Positions 41,388 through 52,676 are shown, counted from the stretch's first letter. The stretch is 64,000 nt of DNA from Nitrospinota bacterium (GCA_016176845.1 JACOWJ010000025.1:36428-100427), one strand, 5' to 3'. Numbers and translations: made by a program. The notes: generated from the sequence alone by a model not told the origin.

Positions 41388-41545
41388 AGAAAGAGCCCAT
41401 TTTTGTACTGCCACTAAACATATCGAACACATTTCGGTCGGGCGGGGACGCCCGACCCACTGGTGGGACAGGCGTCTCGCCTGCCCAAGGCAGAACCTGA
41501 AGATGTACAGCATGTCTGGTGGCAGTACAGAAAGAGCCCATTTTT
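41388..41545. mobile_element. MITE-like element with TIRs and 17-bp direct repeats
   Basis: Perfect direct repeats AGAAAGAGCCCATTTTT (41388-41404 and 41529-41545) flank a 124-bp body. Its ends are inverted repeats GTACTGCCACTAAACAT and the complement of GTACTGCCACCAGACAT (15 of 17 pair). Inside lie two GC-rich hairpins, GTCGGGCGGGGACGCCCGAC and a GGCAGGCG/CGCCTGTC pair. The right direct repeat ends on the last base of the PEPCK stop codon. The body is too short to encode a transposase. Confidence 0.8.
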
Positions 41546-43443
41546 CAACCAATTCGCGGATGATGGGCCAACGCATCCGGTTCGATATAATGACCATATT
41601 TCTTCTGGTAATCAAGCAATCGCCTTCTCTCGGCCTCCAGAACCTCGAAAACGATTTGGGGAGTATCATGTACTTTGGTCTTGTAGATATCGATTATTCG
41701 ATCGATCTTTGCCAGGTTTTCGGAAATCCTGATGGTAAACTGCTCGATATAATCTTCTTTTTTGTAGTTTTTGTTTAAGACTTCCTTGAAAAGTTTTTTC
41801 AGGTCTTCATACCTGGGAATCCGGCCGACTGGCGTTTCAATTGCCTCTATTTCATTGTGAACACGCAATTCCATCCATTTATACCAGACTCTTTTATCAG
41901 TCTTCTCATTTAAGAATTTGCCATCCTTGCCTTTGAGGAAATAGTTAACGGAAAATATCTTCGGTGGTTTTTTTAGATCCCTGGCAAAGTCGAGATTGAT
42001 TTGAATGTATTTACCGACCGGGATAGAAAGGAAATCGAGATTTGACATGGGGTTAAACTCCCGAATGCCCTCTTTCCCCAATGTTGCAGCGGTCGTTTCA
42101 GACTCGAGTGAAGCACCTTTCGTGATGATGCCATGTGTCCAGTCGAATGATTCCTCAACGGGTACCCAGGTATCTGAATCTCTACCACCATAAACCATTC
42201 CGCCTACCACAACTCCTGCAGGGTCATTCAATCTGGGATCGAGATTCTCGAACATATCTAAAGCAATCGTGAGTCGAGCATTCGGGTGGGAGCAGAGAAT
42301 TTCTTTACCATCCTTGTCTTCCTTGCCGATCCACCATTCCCCGGAATGATTCTCCCCTTTAGGCGGAACTTCTCCATCCTTTCCAATCCAGTGGACATGT
42401 CTTTCTGGAGTCACCAGGACGTTGGAAAAGATGATCTCACCGGGAGAGTGGAATGCCTTCCACAGGAACGGGTCATCCTTAGAATTCACCCCTTGAATGA
42501 TGCCGAACACCCCTTTTTCTACATTGACCGCCCGGACTTCACCGCTCTTCTTATGAAGGTAAGCAATATCGTCTCCAACAACCGTCTCTCCCTCCAGCAT
42601 TGCGGTTGAAGTCTTGCCGCAGAGCGAGGGAAATGCGCCGGTAAAGTAGGTGACCCGACCTTTCGGGCCATGAATCCCCATCACCAGCATATGCTCAGTT
42701 AACCATCCCTCTTTCGAGCCGAGATGGATTGCCAATCGCATGGCCAATTTCTTCAGTCCAATGGAATTGCCGCCATATTGGGTATTTGTGCTGTAGACAA
42801 TATTTTCTTCCAGATCAATATAAATACGTCTTTTATCGAGGTTTTTGCAAGTCTTTCGCTCATCCAATTCACCCTGGGAATGAACAACTTTGAAAAAACG
42901 GGCATTGGGTCCTCGTTTTATGAACTCTTTATAACCAGGCCGATAGAGAATAATTTCGCTATGGGCCACACAACTCGAATCGCTAATCTGGATGCAAGGA
43001 ATGGAGAACTCAGATTCAATTGGTCCTAAGCAAAAGAAGCAAATAAATGCCTCTTTTCCCTTCATAATATCTTTAAGAATTTCGTGGATCTCCTCTAACG
43101 CTTTAGCACGTTCCTTGGTTTCAATTGACTTTCCGAGATTAACTCCTGGAGGAACAAGAATTCCGGTATTTTTTTTATCCCTTCCCTGGTCATAATAATT
43201 ATCAAAATGAATAGTATGACCTGGAATTTCGAGTTTTCTCTCTTCGCCACTTCTTAAAGCTGACTCTCTGATGTAATTAAAATCTTGAGGTGTATCTGCG
43301 CAGACAAATACTTTATTCGGATTGCACAATTCAATATATTGGGAAATGAATTTACAAATGCTTGTGTTGTTAACTTCCATCAGTTTATCAAGGCTATTTC
43401 TATCAATTCTTTCCTTTAATCGTTCTGCAATATCCTCGGTCAT
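41545..43443 (-). CDS. pckG: Phosphoenolpyruvate carboxykinase (GTP)
   Basis: This 632-residue enzyme has the GTP-PEPCK P-loop with reactive cysteine, GAFPSLCGKTSTAM, the metal-binding VVGDDIAYL, and the substrate region with YGGNSIGLKK. It interconverts oxaloacetate and PEP with GTP. The ATG at 43443 is backed by AAGGAG eight bases upstream. Codon use is clearly more A/T-rich (many AAA, ATT, GAA, TTT) than in all neighbours, which points to recent transfer, perhaps from an archaeon or AT-rich anaerobe. A MITE-like element abuts its 3' end. Confidence 0.93.
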   Translation of the reverse strand: MTEDIAERLKERIDRNSLDKLMEVNNTSICKFISQYIELCNPNKVFVCADTPQDFNYIRESALRSGEERKLEIPGHTIHFDNYYDQGRDKKNTGILVPPGVNLGKSIETKERAKALEEIHEILKDIMKGKEAFICFFCLGPIESEFSIPCIQISDSSCVAHSEIILYRPGYKEFIKRGPNARFFKVVHSQGELDERKTCKNLDKRRIYIDLEENIVYSTNTQYGGNSIGLKKLAMRLAIHLGSKEGWLTEHMLVMGIHGPKGRVTYFTGAFPSLCGKTSTAMLEGETVVGDDIAYLHKKSGEVRAVNVEKGVFGIIQGVNSKDDPFLWKAFHSPGEIIFSNVLVTPERHVHWIGKDGEVPPKGENHSGEWWIGKEDKDGKEILCSHPNARLTIALDMFENLDPRLNDPAGVVVGGMVYGGRDSDTWVPVEESFDWTHGIITKGASLESETTAATLGKEGIREFNPMSNLDFLSIPVGKYIQINLDFARDLKKPPKIFSVNYFLKGKDGKFLNEKTDKRVWYKWMELRVHNEIEAIETPVGRIPRYEDLKKLFKEVLNKNYKKEDYIEQFTIRISENLAKIDRIIDIYKTKVHDTPQIVFEVLEAERRRLLDYQKKYGHYIEPDALAHHPRIG

Positions 43444-43488
43444 TTTGTAATCTCCTTGCTTCGTCACGTGAACGGTTGGCAACCATGA

Positions 43489-43508
43489 CAAGTTAGGGGT
43501 TAGGGATG
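43489..43508. repeat. Half palindromic element, TTAGGGG words
   Basis: A short stretch AAGTTAGGGGTTAGGGAT matches the left arm of the TTAGGGA elements without a right arm. It lies between the PEPCK and flavoprotein genes. Confidence 0.6.
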
Positions 43509-43510
43509 GG

Positions 43511-44656
43511 TCAGAACACCTGAGTCTCCTGGGAGAGCCGACTCATTTCGAACCGGCGGCAGTCTAAAGGGGAGATATCCACACTGGAGGCCCTCCCCTC
43601 CAGGATCAGCTCGGCCACCAACTGGCCCGTGGCCGGGGAATGCATGAACCCGTGGCCACTGAACCCGATCGCGCAGAAAAAGCCGGTCACTGCCGGGATC
43701 GCTCCCAGGATCGCGTGATGATCGGGGGTCAGGCTGCGCAGCCCGGCCCATCCCCCGATGATCTGGGCCTCCTGGAAGCTGGGGAGCCATCGGAGCGCCT
43801 CCTCCACCACCGCGTCCAGAGAGCTCCAGTCCAGGGTCTTGTTGAAGCTGCTGGGCTCGTGGAGGTTCCGGCAAAGAAGGAAGCCTTCCTTCTCCTGTTT
43901 GAAGTAGAACTCCGTCTGGGTATCCACGACCAGGGGAAGCCCTGGTGGATATTCTTCCGGGGGTTGGGCCAGGAAGACCTGACGGCGGAAAGGGGCCATC
44001 GGGAGTTTGATCCCAGCCAGCTCTCCAACCAGGGCCCCGAAAGGGCCGGCGACATCGACCACGATGGGGGTAGCGATCCTTCCCCGCGGGGTGAGAACCC
44101 CCTGCACGGCCCCGTGGTGCAGCAGGATCCCGGTGGCCTCCCGATCGGTGAAGATCTTCGCCCCCAGCCTCTTCGCCCCCTGGGCATAGCCCTGGGTGAC
44201 CTGGTAAGGGTCGGCCGATCCATCCCAGGGACAATAGGCGCCCCCCAGAACATCCCGCAGGTCGGCCATGGGCACCCGCTCCGAGATCTCCGACCGGGAG
44301 AGGAGCTCGGTGGGGACCCCCAGGCCTCGCTGGAGGGAGACCTGGTCCTTCAAATCCTCCAACTTTTGCGGCGTGGTGGCCAGGAACAGATAGCCGTGCT
44401 GACGATATCCGATGTCGCAGCCCAGCTCCTCCTCAAACTGGAGAAAGCGGGGCCTGCTCAGCAGGGATAGCCGGACGTTGATCTCGGTAGAGAACTGGTA
44501 CCGGATCCCCCCCACACACGCACCGGTCGATTCCATTCCCAACATGGGGTTCTTTTCCAGGAGGACCACCTGCGAGCAGCCCTTCTTTGCCATGTGGTAG
44601 GCGATGCTCGCCCCTACCACGCCCCCCCCAATGATGACTGCCTCTGCCGTCTCCAC
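43511..44656 (-). CDS. DAO-family FAD-dependent oxidoreductase (SoxB-like)
   Basis: This 381-residue protein starts with the FAD-binding VIIGGGVVGASIAYHMA and has STGACVGGIRYQFST, a central VVDVAGPFGALVG and the C-terminal GFSGHGFMHSPATG, all typical of the D-amino-acid oxidase/sarcosine oxidase beta family. It should oxidise an N-methylated or D-amino acid; the substrate is not known. The GTG at 44656 has GGGGAGAG upstream. It diverges from another flavoprotein gene at 44768. Confidence 0.86.
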   Translation of the reverse strand: METAEAVIIGGGVVGASIAYHMAKKGCSQVVLLEKNPMLGMESTGACVGGIRYQFSTEINVRLSLLSRPRFLQFEEELGCDIGYRQHGYLFLATTPQKLEDLKDQVSLQRGLGVPTELLSRSEISERVPMADLRDVLGGAYCPWDGSADPYQVTQGYAQGAKRLGAKIFTDREATGILLHHGAVQGVLTPRGRIATPIVVDVAGPFGALVGELAGIKLPMAPFRRQVFLAQPPEEYPPGLPLVVDTQTEFYFKQEKEGFLLCRNLHEPSSFNKTLDWSSLDAVVEEALRWLPSFQEAQIIGGWAGLRSLTPDHHAILGAIPAVTGFFCAIGFSGHGFMHSPATGQLVAELILEGRASSVDISPLDCRRFEMSRLSQETQVF

Positions 44657-44767
44657 TTCTCTTACTCTCCCCGGTTGACATTCCTGCTACTTTTCGTTAA
44701 TTTTAAAGAGGTTTGCTTTTGCCTCCAATTTACTACAGGCTTGAAGGAAATTAAAGAGGCATTTTTC

Positions 44768-46126
44768 ATGCCGAATCGGACAATCATCGTGGGAGCGGGG
44801 CCAGCCGGCCTGTTTGCAACCCATCATCTGGCAGAAGCGGGCCTGGAAGTCGCGATCTTCGATAAGGGCCGGGACATCCATGACCGCCGTTGTCCCTCTC
44901 CCTTACAATGCACCCATTGCGATCCCTGCGATGTGGTCGAGGGGGTTGGTGGGGCTGGGGGGATGTCTGACGGGAAGCTGAACCTCCACCCCAAGATCGG
45001 AGGAGACCTGACCGATTTCGTCCCGGCCGAGAAGGCCCTGGAGCTGATCGATCAGGTGGATCGGATTTTTTTAGAGCTCGGGGCCCCCTCCGGAGAGAAT
45101 GGAGCCGACCCCATCTCGCTGCTGCGACGTGCGGCCGCTTGCGGGATCGAGTTCATTCCTGCCCGCCAGCGACATATCGGGTCGGATCGACTGCCTGACC
45201 TGATCCAACGGTTCAAGAATTACCTGGAGGAAAAGGGGGTAATTTTCGGCCTGCGCTCTCAGGTGGAGGATATCCTGGTGGAAGGGGGGATTTGCCGAGG
45301 GGTCCGGCTGAAGGATCAGACGGTCGAGGCCGACTCCGTGCTGTTGGCCCCGGGGAGGTCTGGATCCCTCTGGCTCGGCCAGATCGCCCATCGGTATGAC
45401 ATCCCCACCCATCACCAACCCATCGACGTAGGGGTGAGGGTCGAAGTGCCGGCCATCTGCTACGATGAAGCCATCCAGGTGAACTGGGATCCCAAGTTCC
45501 GGATGCACACCCCGACCTATGACGACCTGGTCCGAACCTTCTGCACCAATCCCAACGGCTTCGTGATTCGAGAGCGATACTTCGAGGCAGCGGGCGTGAA
45601 CGGTCATGCCCTCCATTCCCAGCGCTCTGAGAACACCAACTTCGCCCTCCTGGTCCGCATCGCCCTGACCGAGCCGGTGGAGGACACCACGGCCTATGGC
45701 AACTCTATCTCCCAACTGGCCCATACCCTGGGAGGGGGAGCCCCGATTATCCAACGGCTGGGAGACCTGAAGCAGGGTCGCCGCTCCACGTGGAACCGGA
45801 TCGATCATAGCTATGTGAAGCCCACCCTGGGGGCCGTCACTCCGGGCGATATCTCCATGGCCCTTCCTCATCGCGTGGTTACGGATATCATCGAGGGGTT
45901 GGAGATGCTGGACCGGGTGATCCCGGGTGTCGCCTCAGCTTCCACCCTGCTCTATGCCCCCGAGATCAAGTTTTCCTCCCTTCGTGTGATCACGGACAAG
46001 AGGCTGGAAACCCGGGTCCGAGGGCTATACGTGGCCGGTGACGGGGCCGGCCTCAGCCGGGATATCATCAATGCCGCTGCCACCGGCCTGATCGTTGCCG
46101 ATAGCATCCTTACCCGGAAGGGATAA
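44768..46126 (+). CDS. FAD-dependent dehydrogenase, COG2509 type
   Basis: This 452-residue protein starts with the dinucleotide motif TIIVGAGPAGLFATHHLAE, has a cysteine pair region CTHCDPCDVVEGVGGAGGMSDGKLN, and ends with the second FAD motif LYVAGDGAGLSRDIINAAATG. The pattern is that of uncharacterised FAD-dependent dehydrogenases (COG2509) related to glutathione-reductase-fold enzymes. The ATG at 44768 with AGAGG upstream is chosen over a longer frame that runs back over the divergent gene. The role is unknown. Confidence 0.85.
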   Translation: MPNRTIIVGAGPAGLFATHHLAEAGLEVAIFDKGRDIHDRRCPSPLQCTHCDPCDVVEGVGGAGGMSDGKLNLHPKIGGDLTDFVPAEKALELIDQVDRIFLELGAPSGENGADPISLLRRAAACGIEFIPARQRHIGSDRLPDLIQRFKNYLEEKGVIFGLRSQVEDILVEGGICRGVRLKDQTVEADSVLLAPGRSGSLWLGQIAHRYDIPTHHQPIDVGVRVEVPAICYDEAIQVNWDPKFRMHTPTYDDLVRTFCTNPNGFVIRERYFEAAGVNGHALHSQRSENTNFALLVRIALTEPVEDTTAYGNSISQLAHTLGGGAPIIQRLGDLKQGRRSTWNRIDHSYVKPTLGAVTPGDISMALPHRVVTDIIEGLEMLDRVIPGVASASTLLYAPEIKFSSLRVITDKRLETRVRGLYVAGDGAGLSRDIINAAATGLIVADSILTRKG

Positions 46127-46133
46127 CTGATAA

Positions 46134-46162
46134 TTGACTTCTCTGCTCGCCTATGCTATGTT
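46134..46162 (+). promoter_or_regulatory. Promoter of the rpsF operon
   Basis: TTGACT (46134-46139) and TATGTT (46157-46162) are 17 bases apart, 71 bases before rpsF. A half palindrome lies in the leader between promoter and gene. Confidence 0.75.
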
Positions 46163-46171
46163 TCTGCCAAA

Positions 46172-46206
46172 TTTTAGGGGTTAGGGGCTGGGGACTAAGG
46201 GTTAGT
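46172..46206. repeat. Half palindromic element in rpsF leader
   Basis: TTTTAGGGGTTAGGGGCTGG is a single arm of the TTAGGGG type without its partner. It would be transcribed in the 5' leader of the ribosomal operon. Confidence 0.65.
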
Positions 46207-46232
46207 GAAAGAGGAAAAAGCAGGAGAAAGGA

Positions 46233-46643
46233 ATGCACCTTTACGAAAATATCTTTATCTTGAAACCCGATCTGAATGAAGGAGAGATCGAGGAAGGCAT
46301 CAACCGGGTAAAAGATCTCATCACAAAGAACGGGGGTGAGATCACCAAGGTGGAGAATTGGGGAAAGAAGCGGCTGGCCTATCCAATTCGGAAGAATAGG
46401 TTTGGCCATTATGTATTCCTCACCTTTCGGGGCACTCCCTTCCTCATCTCAGAGCTGGAAAGGTATTACAAGCTGAACGAGAACGTTATCCGACCCCTCG
46501 TGGTCCTGGTGGATGAGGCGAAGCTGAGCAAGGCCGCTTTGGTAGAAGAGAGGCTCTCCCACAGGAGGCCGAAAGAAGCGAGGGCGGCTGAAGAAGAACC
46601 GGATTTAGAGGAAACGTTGGATGAAACAGAGGAGCTGGTGTGA
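46233..46643 (+). CDS. rpsF: 30S ribosomal protein S6
   Basis: This 136-residue protein is S6: LYENIFILKPDLNEGEIE at the start, KVENWGKKRLAYPIRKNRFGHYVFLTF in the centre and LERYYKLNENVIRPLVV. The acidic C-terminal extension of about 35 residues is common in the phylum. It pairs with S18 in the small-subunit platform. It heads the run rpsF-ssb-rpsR-rplI and overlaps ssb by one base. Confidence 0.96.
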   Translation: MHLYENIFILKPDLNEGEIEEGINRVKDLITKNGGEITKVENWGKKRLAYPIRKNRFGHYVFLTFRGTPFLISELERYYKLNENVIRPLVVLVDEAKLSKAALVEERLSHRRPKEARAAEEEPDLEETLDETEELV

Positions 46644-47044
46644 TGTCCAACTTCAATAAGGTCATTTTGATGGGAAGACTGACCCGGGATCCCGAGCTCC
46701 GCTATACCCCCAGCGGCTTGGCGGTCTCCTCCTTTGGCCTGGCGGTGAACAGTCGCACCAGGCAGGGCGAGGAATGGAAGGACGAGGTCTGTTTCATCGA
46801 TATCGTCCTCTTCGGCAAACAGGCAGAGAATTGCAGCGAATATCTAAGCAAAGGGAAGCTGGTGTTGGTGGAGGGAAGGCTCCGGTGGAGGAGCTGGGAA
46901 TCAGAGGGCGGCCAGAAAAAGAGCAAACACGAGGTGCTGGCCAATATGGTTCGGTTCATGCCCAAGGGGGCTGAGCCTGGTGCCGGTGGTGGGTTCCCTT
47001 CGGAGGCCGATGAACCTCCCCTGGAGGATGACCTCCCGTTTTAG
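46643..47044 (+). CDS. ssb: Single-stranded DNA-binding protein
   Basis: This 133-residue protein has the SSB OB-fold opening SNFNKVILMGRLTRDPELRYTPSG and ends with the acidic tail DDLPF that recruits repair and replication proteins. The ATG overlaps the rpsF stop (TGATG) with GAGGAG upstream. It binds ssDNA as a tetramer. Placement between rpsF and rpsR is the usual bacterial order. Confidence 0.96.
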   Translation: MSNFNKVILMGRLTRDPELRYTPSGLAVSSFGLAVNSRTRQGEEWKDEVCFIDIVLFGKQAENCSEYLSKGKLVLVEGRLRWRSWESEGGQKKSKHEVLANMVRFMPKGAEPGAGGGFPSEADEPPLEDDLPF

Positions 47045-47096
47045 ATGGCTCATTTTAGAGGGCAGATTTTGCGGGCATTCTGCATTCTATGCTTGC

Positions 47097-47172
47097 CCAG
47101 AAAAGTTTTTTCCGCCGGCAAGATGCCGGCTCCACGGTAGGGCGGGCTTCCAGCCTGCCAAAACTTTTCTGG
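47097..47172. mobile_element. Palindromic element with GC hairpin core, within rps operon
   Basis: A perfect 13-bp terminal inverted repeat CCAGAAAAGTTTT/AAAACTTTTCTGG encloses two hairpins, GCCGGCAAGATGCCGGC and a GGCGGGCTTCCAGCCTGCC type. The layout matches the elements at 13892, 16196 and 41388, but no direct repeat flanks it. It lies between ssb and rpsR. Confidence 0.7.
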
Positions 47173-47250
47173 ATAACTATACCATCATCGATCCACCAGG
47201 CCTGGGTGGATTATGGTCATTGCTTCGAAAGACGAGGAGAATTTTTTACG

Positions 47251-47496
47251 ATGAGAGCTGTCAAAGTACGGAGAAAAAAGCGCATTCCCAAGAAAAAGGT
47301 CTGCCGCTTTTGCCTGGAAAAGATCGAATACATCGACTACAAAGATATCAAAAGGCTGAGAAACCTGATCACAGAAAGGGGAAAGATCATCCCACGCAGG
47401 ATCTCGGGCAATTGTGCCAAGCACCAGCGTCAGCTAACCATCGCCATCAAACGGGCCAGGAATATCGCCCTGCTGCCCTTTACAATCGAGAGATAG
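47251..47496 (+). CDS. rpsR: 30S ribosomal protein S18
   Basis: This 81-residue protein has [22 protein letters not shown] and [28 protein letters not shown]. The CxxC plus CxxH set marks the zinc-binding (C+) form of S18. The ATG at 47251 with GAGGAGA is correct; a longer frame upstream passes through the palindromic element and is spurious. It binds S6 in the platform of the 30S subunit. Confidence 0.96.
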   Translation: MRAVKVRRKKRIPKKKVCRFCLEKIEYIDYKDIKRLRNLITERGKIIPRRISGNCAKHQRQLTIAIKRARNIALLPFTIER

Positions 47497-47658
47497 CTGT
47501 CGCTTCCCCTATTTGTTGCCTCTTATCCAACGAATTCTCCCTTAATCGATGGGGTAACTATCCCCCGTTATCCGTGTTCCCGCAAGAAGGCCATGAGCGC
47601 CATTGCCTACCCTTCGCACAGGTTGGGGGAAGCGGGTTCCGCTGCGGAAGGAGACCTT

Positions 47659-48126
47659 ATGAGAGTGATCTTGAAGGAGGAAGTGTTTAACCTGGGCCAG
47701 CCGGGCCAGGTCGTGGAGGTAGCCGCAGGTTATGCCAGGAATTACCTTTTGCCCAGGGGTCTGGCCCTTTCGGCGACCTCACCGAACTTGAAATTGTTCG
47801 AACAGCAGAGGAAGACCTTGGAGGTTCGGCTGGACAAGAGCCGGCAGGAAGCGGAAGCGCTGGCACGGCGGTTGGCGGGGATTACCTGCACCATCCCGGT
47901 AAGGGTGGGGGAGCAGGATCGACTCTTCGGCTCCATCACCTCTCAGGATATCGTGGCCTGTATCGAGCAGAAGGGCATCCAGCTGGACCGGAAGCGGGTG
48001 CAGTTGGATAGCCCCATACGGACGATCGGGTTGCACAGCGTCCCCATTCGTCTCCATCCGGAGGTGAAGGCCGAGCTGAAGGTCGAGGTCGTCGCGCAAG
48101 AGCAGCCGAAAGGTCAAAGGTCATAG
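47659..48126 (+). CDS. rplI: 50S ribosomal protein L9
   Basis: This 155-residue protein has the L9 opening MRVILKEEVFNLGQPGQVVEVAAGYARNYLLPRGLA and the C-terminal domain with LFGSITSQDI. It binds 23S rRNA near the L1 stalk. The ATG at 47659 has AAGGAG at correct spacing; an upstream in-frame ATG is not used. It follows rpsR by about 160 bases with no gene between. Confidence 0.96.
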   Translation: MRVILKEEVFNLGQPGQVVEVAAGYARNYLLPRGLALSATSPNLKLFEQQRKTLEVRLDKSRQEAEALARRLAGITCTIPVRVGEQDRLFGSITSQDIVACIEQKGIQLDRKRVQLDSPIRTIGLHSVPIRLHPEVKAELKVEVVAQEQPKGQRS

Positions 48127-48137
48127 CTCGATCGCAA

Positions 48138-48350
48138 AGGAATTTCCATTTTGAGATTGCTTCGTCGCTATCGCTCCTCGCAATGACCCGATTTTGTCAT
48201 TGCGAGCGAAGCGAAGCAATCTAAGTTCTAGTTCATAGCCAAGGCCTATGAACTATGAACTATGAACTATGAGCTATGAGCTATGAACTATGAGCTATGA
48301 ACTTTGAGCTATGAGCTATGAACTATTATGATGAGCTTTGAACTATGAAC
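48138..48350. repeat. Composite repeat: anchor, GCAATGAC palindrome, GAACTATG words
   Basis: The anchor AGGAATTTCC (48139-) is followed by the GATTGCTTCG palindrome (48155-48221) as at 39703. Then comes a tandem tract of GAACTATGAACTATGAGCTA words to 48350. The dnaB start codon is one of the ATG triplets in this tract. Confidence 0.9.
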
Positions 48351-49697
48351 CCCGTAGACGTGACGCAGAGCAGGCTCCCGCCCCAGGATCTCGAGGTGGA
48401 GCAATCGGTGCTGGGGGCCATCCTGATCGAGAACGAATCCTTCGAGAAGTGCTGGGGGATCATTACGGAGCCCGATTTTTATCGAGATGCCCACAGGAAG
48501 ATCTTCTCGACGATCCTGGAGCTGCGTCAGGCCAGAGAGCCGATCGACCTGCTGACGTTGGCGGAGAGGCTGCGCCGGCGAAACCTCCTGGACGAGGTGG
48601 GAGGGATGGCCTACCTGGCCTCCCTCATCGAGAGGGTCCCTACGGCCGCCAATGTCAAGTACCATGCCAAGATCGTCCGAGAGAAAGCGATCCTGCGAAA
48701 CCTCATCCATTCGGCCACGGAGATCATCACCGACAGCTACGAGGCCAGCGAAGAGGTGGACGAACTGTTGGACAGGGCGGAGCGCCGGATCTTCGAGATC
48801 GGCGAGAGGCGCGCCCTGGCCGGATTCGTCCATCTCAATCAGGTCTTGAAGGAGAGCTTCGAGACCATCGACCGGCTCCTGCAAAGAAAGAGGCTGGTGA
48901 CCGGGGTCCCCACCGGCTTCATCGATTTCGACATCAAGACGGCCGGACTCCAATCTGGGGACCTCGTCATCATCGCGGGTCGACCCAGCATGGGCAAGAC
49001 GGCCTTTTGCCTCAACATCGCCCAACACGTGGGGGTCAGGGAGCGGTTGCCCGTCGCCATCTTCAGCCTGGAGATGTCCAAGGAACAGCTGGCCCTCCGC
49101 CTGCTTTGCTCTGAAGGTCGCCTCGACTCCGGAAAATTGCGTACGGGCTTCCTGGACAAGGATGAGCTTCCCAAGCTGACCCGAGCCGCCGGGGTCCTCT
49201 CGGACTCGTTGATCTTTATTGACGATAGCGCCGCCCTGAGCCCCTTGGATATTCGGGCCCGATCCCGCCGCCTGCAGGCGGAGCATGGTCTGAGCCTGGT
49301 CATGGTTGATTACCTTCAGCTCATTCGGGGCAGGGGCCGGATAGAGAACCGCCAGCAAGAGATCTCCGAGATTACCCGCTCCTTGAAGGCCTTGGCGAAA
49401 GAGCTGAACGCCCCTCTGGTGGCCGTCTCCCAGCTAAGCCGCGCGGTCGAGCAGCGCTCCGATCGCCGCCCTCAGCTCTCCGATCTGCGGGAGTCAGGGG
49501 CCATCGAGCAAGATGCGGATGTCGTGGCCTTCCTCTACCGCGATGAGGTCTACAACGAAGAAAGCCTCGACAAAGGGATGGCGGAGGTCATCATCAGTAA
49601 ACAGAGGAACGGCCCCATTGGCACGGTGAAGCTCGCCTTCCATAAGGAGATCACGCGCTTCGAGAACCTGATGCACCGAGAAGAGTCCTCCATGTAA
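48345..49697 (+). CDS. dnaB: Replicative DNA helicase DnaB
   Basis: This 450-residue helicase has the N-terminal domain (PPQDLEVEQSVLGAILIEN), Walker A IAGRPSMGKTAFCLN near residue 215, Walker B LVMVDYLQLIRG and SLKALAKELNAPLVAVSQLSR. It unwinds DNA at the fork as a hexamer. The ATG lies inside the GAACTATG repeat and has no Shine-Dalgarno sequence, unlike the rest of the housekeeping run, so its translation may have been altered by the insertion. Confidence 0.95.
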   Translation: MNPVDVTQSRLPPQDLEVEQSVLGAILIENESFEKCWGIITEPDFYRDAHRKIFSTILELRQAREPIDLLTLAERLRRRNLLDEVGGMAYLASLIERVPTAANVKYHAKIVREKAILRNLIHSATEIITDSYEASEEVDELLDRAERRIFEIGERRALAGFVHLNQVLKESFETIDRLLQRKRLVTGVPTGFIDFDIKTAGLQSGDLVIIAGRPSMGKTAFCLNIAQHVGVRERLPVAIFSLEMSKEQLALRLLCSEGRLDSGKLRTGFLDKDELPKLTRAAGVLSDSLIFIDDSAALSPLDIRARSRRLQAEHGLSLVMVDYLQLIRGRGRIENRQQEISEITRSLKALAKELNAPLVAVSQLSRAVEQRSDRRPQLSDLRESGAIEQDADVVAFLYRDEVYNEESLDKGMAEVIISKQRNGPIGTVKLAFHKEITRFENLMHREESSM

Positions 49698-49707
49698 TGG
49701 AAGATTT

Positions 49708-49755
49708 AAAATGAAGATTTTTCATTTTGCATTTTTCATTTTGCATTGGAGCGAA
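49708..49755. repeat. TTTTCATTTTGCATT word repeat upstream of alr
   Basis: Words TTTTCATT and TTTGCATT, as at 14019-14087, are followed by GGAGCGAAGCGACC. They fill the dnaB-alr gap and end nine bases before the alr ATG. Confidence 0.7.
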
Positions 49756-49763
49756 GCGACCCC

Positions 49764-52386
<2,623 letters not shown>

Positions 52387-52525
52387 CACCTCTGCGAGGG
52401 GGGCGTCGGCAAGGGGCTATCCTTGGGGAAAGGGGGGATGTTCCAGAAGAGGCACGTCTTCACCCTCTGAGGACGAGACCCCTATTTCCCAGAATGCCTT
52501 GATTTTATTGCCCTTTAGAGAGATG
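52387..52525. other. Intergenic DNA
   Basis: Nothing recognisable between the duplicated tgt end and the toxin-antitoxin promoter. Confidence 0.4.
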
Positions 52526-52554
52526 TTGACTTTTTTCCCCTTCCATCCGATAAT
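52526..52554 (+). promoter_or_regulatory. Promoter of MntA/HepT operon
   Basis: TTGACT (52526-52531), a 17-base spacer and GATAAT (52549-52554) form a good sigma-70 promoter, overlapping the left arm of the palindrome at 52547-52588. Confidence 0.8.
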
Positions 52555-52588
52555 CTCTCCGGGACCCCAAAAGGGGGGAGATTATCGG
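52547..52588 (+). promoter_or_regulatory. Operator-like palindrome over the -10 box
   Basis: Perfect 11-bp arms CCGATAATCTC (52547-52557) and GAGATTATCGG (52578-52588) include the -10 hexamer. This is where a repressor would act, or an RNA hairpin in the leader; autoregulation by the toxin-antitoxin complex is inference. Confidence 0.55.
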
Positions 52589-52676
52589 AAGAAGAGGAGA
52601 AGGCCGCCAACCCTTGGAAAGAAAGGGATTTTCGGCGAGGTGATGGCTGAAAAATCCCGATGACAGGATTTATGTT

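Noticed and set aside
47089-47250. An N-terminal extension of S18
   Set aside because: The extension is the translated palindromic element; S18 starts at 47251 with a ribosome site.
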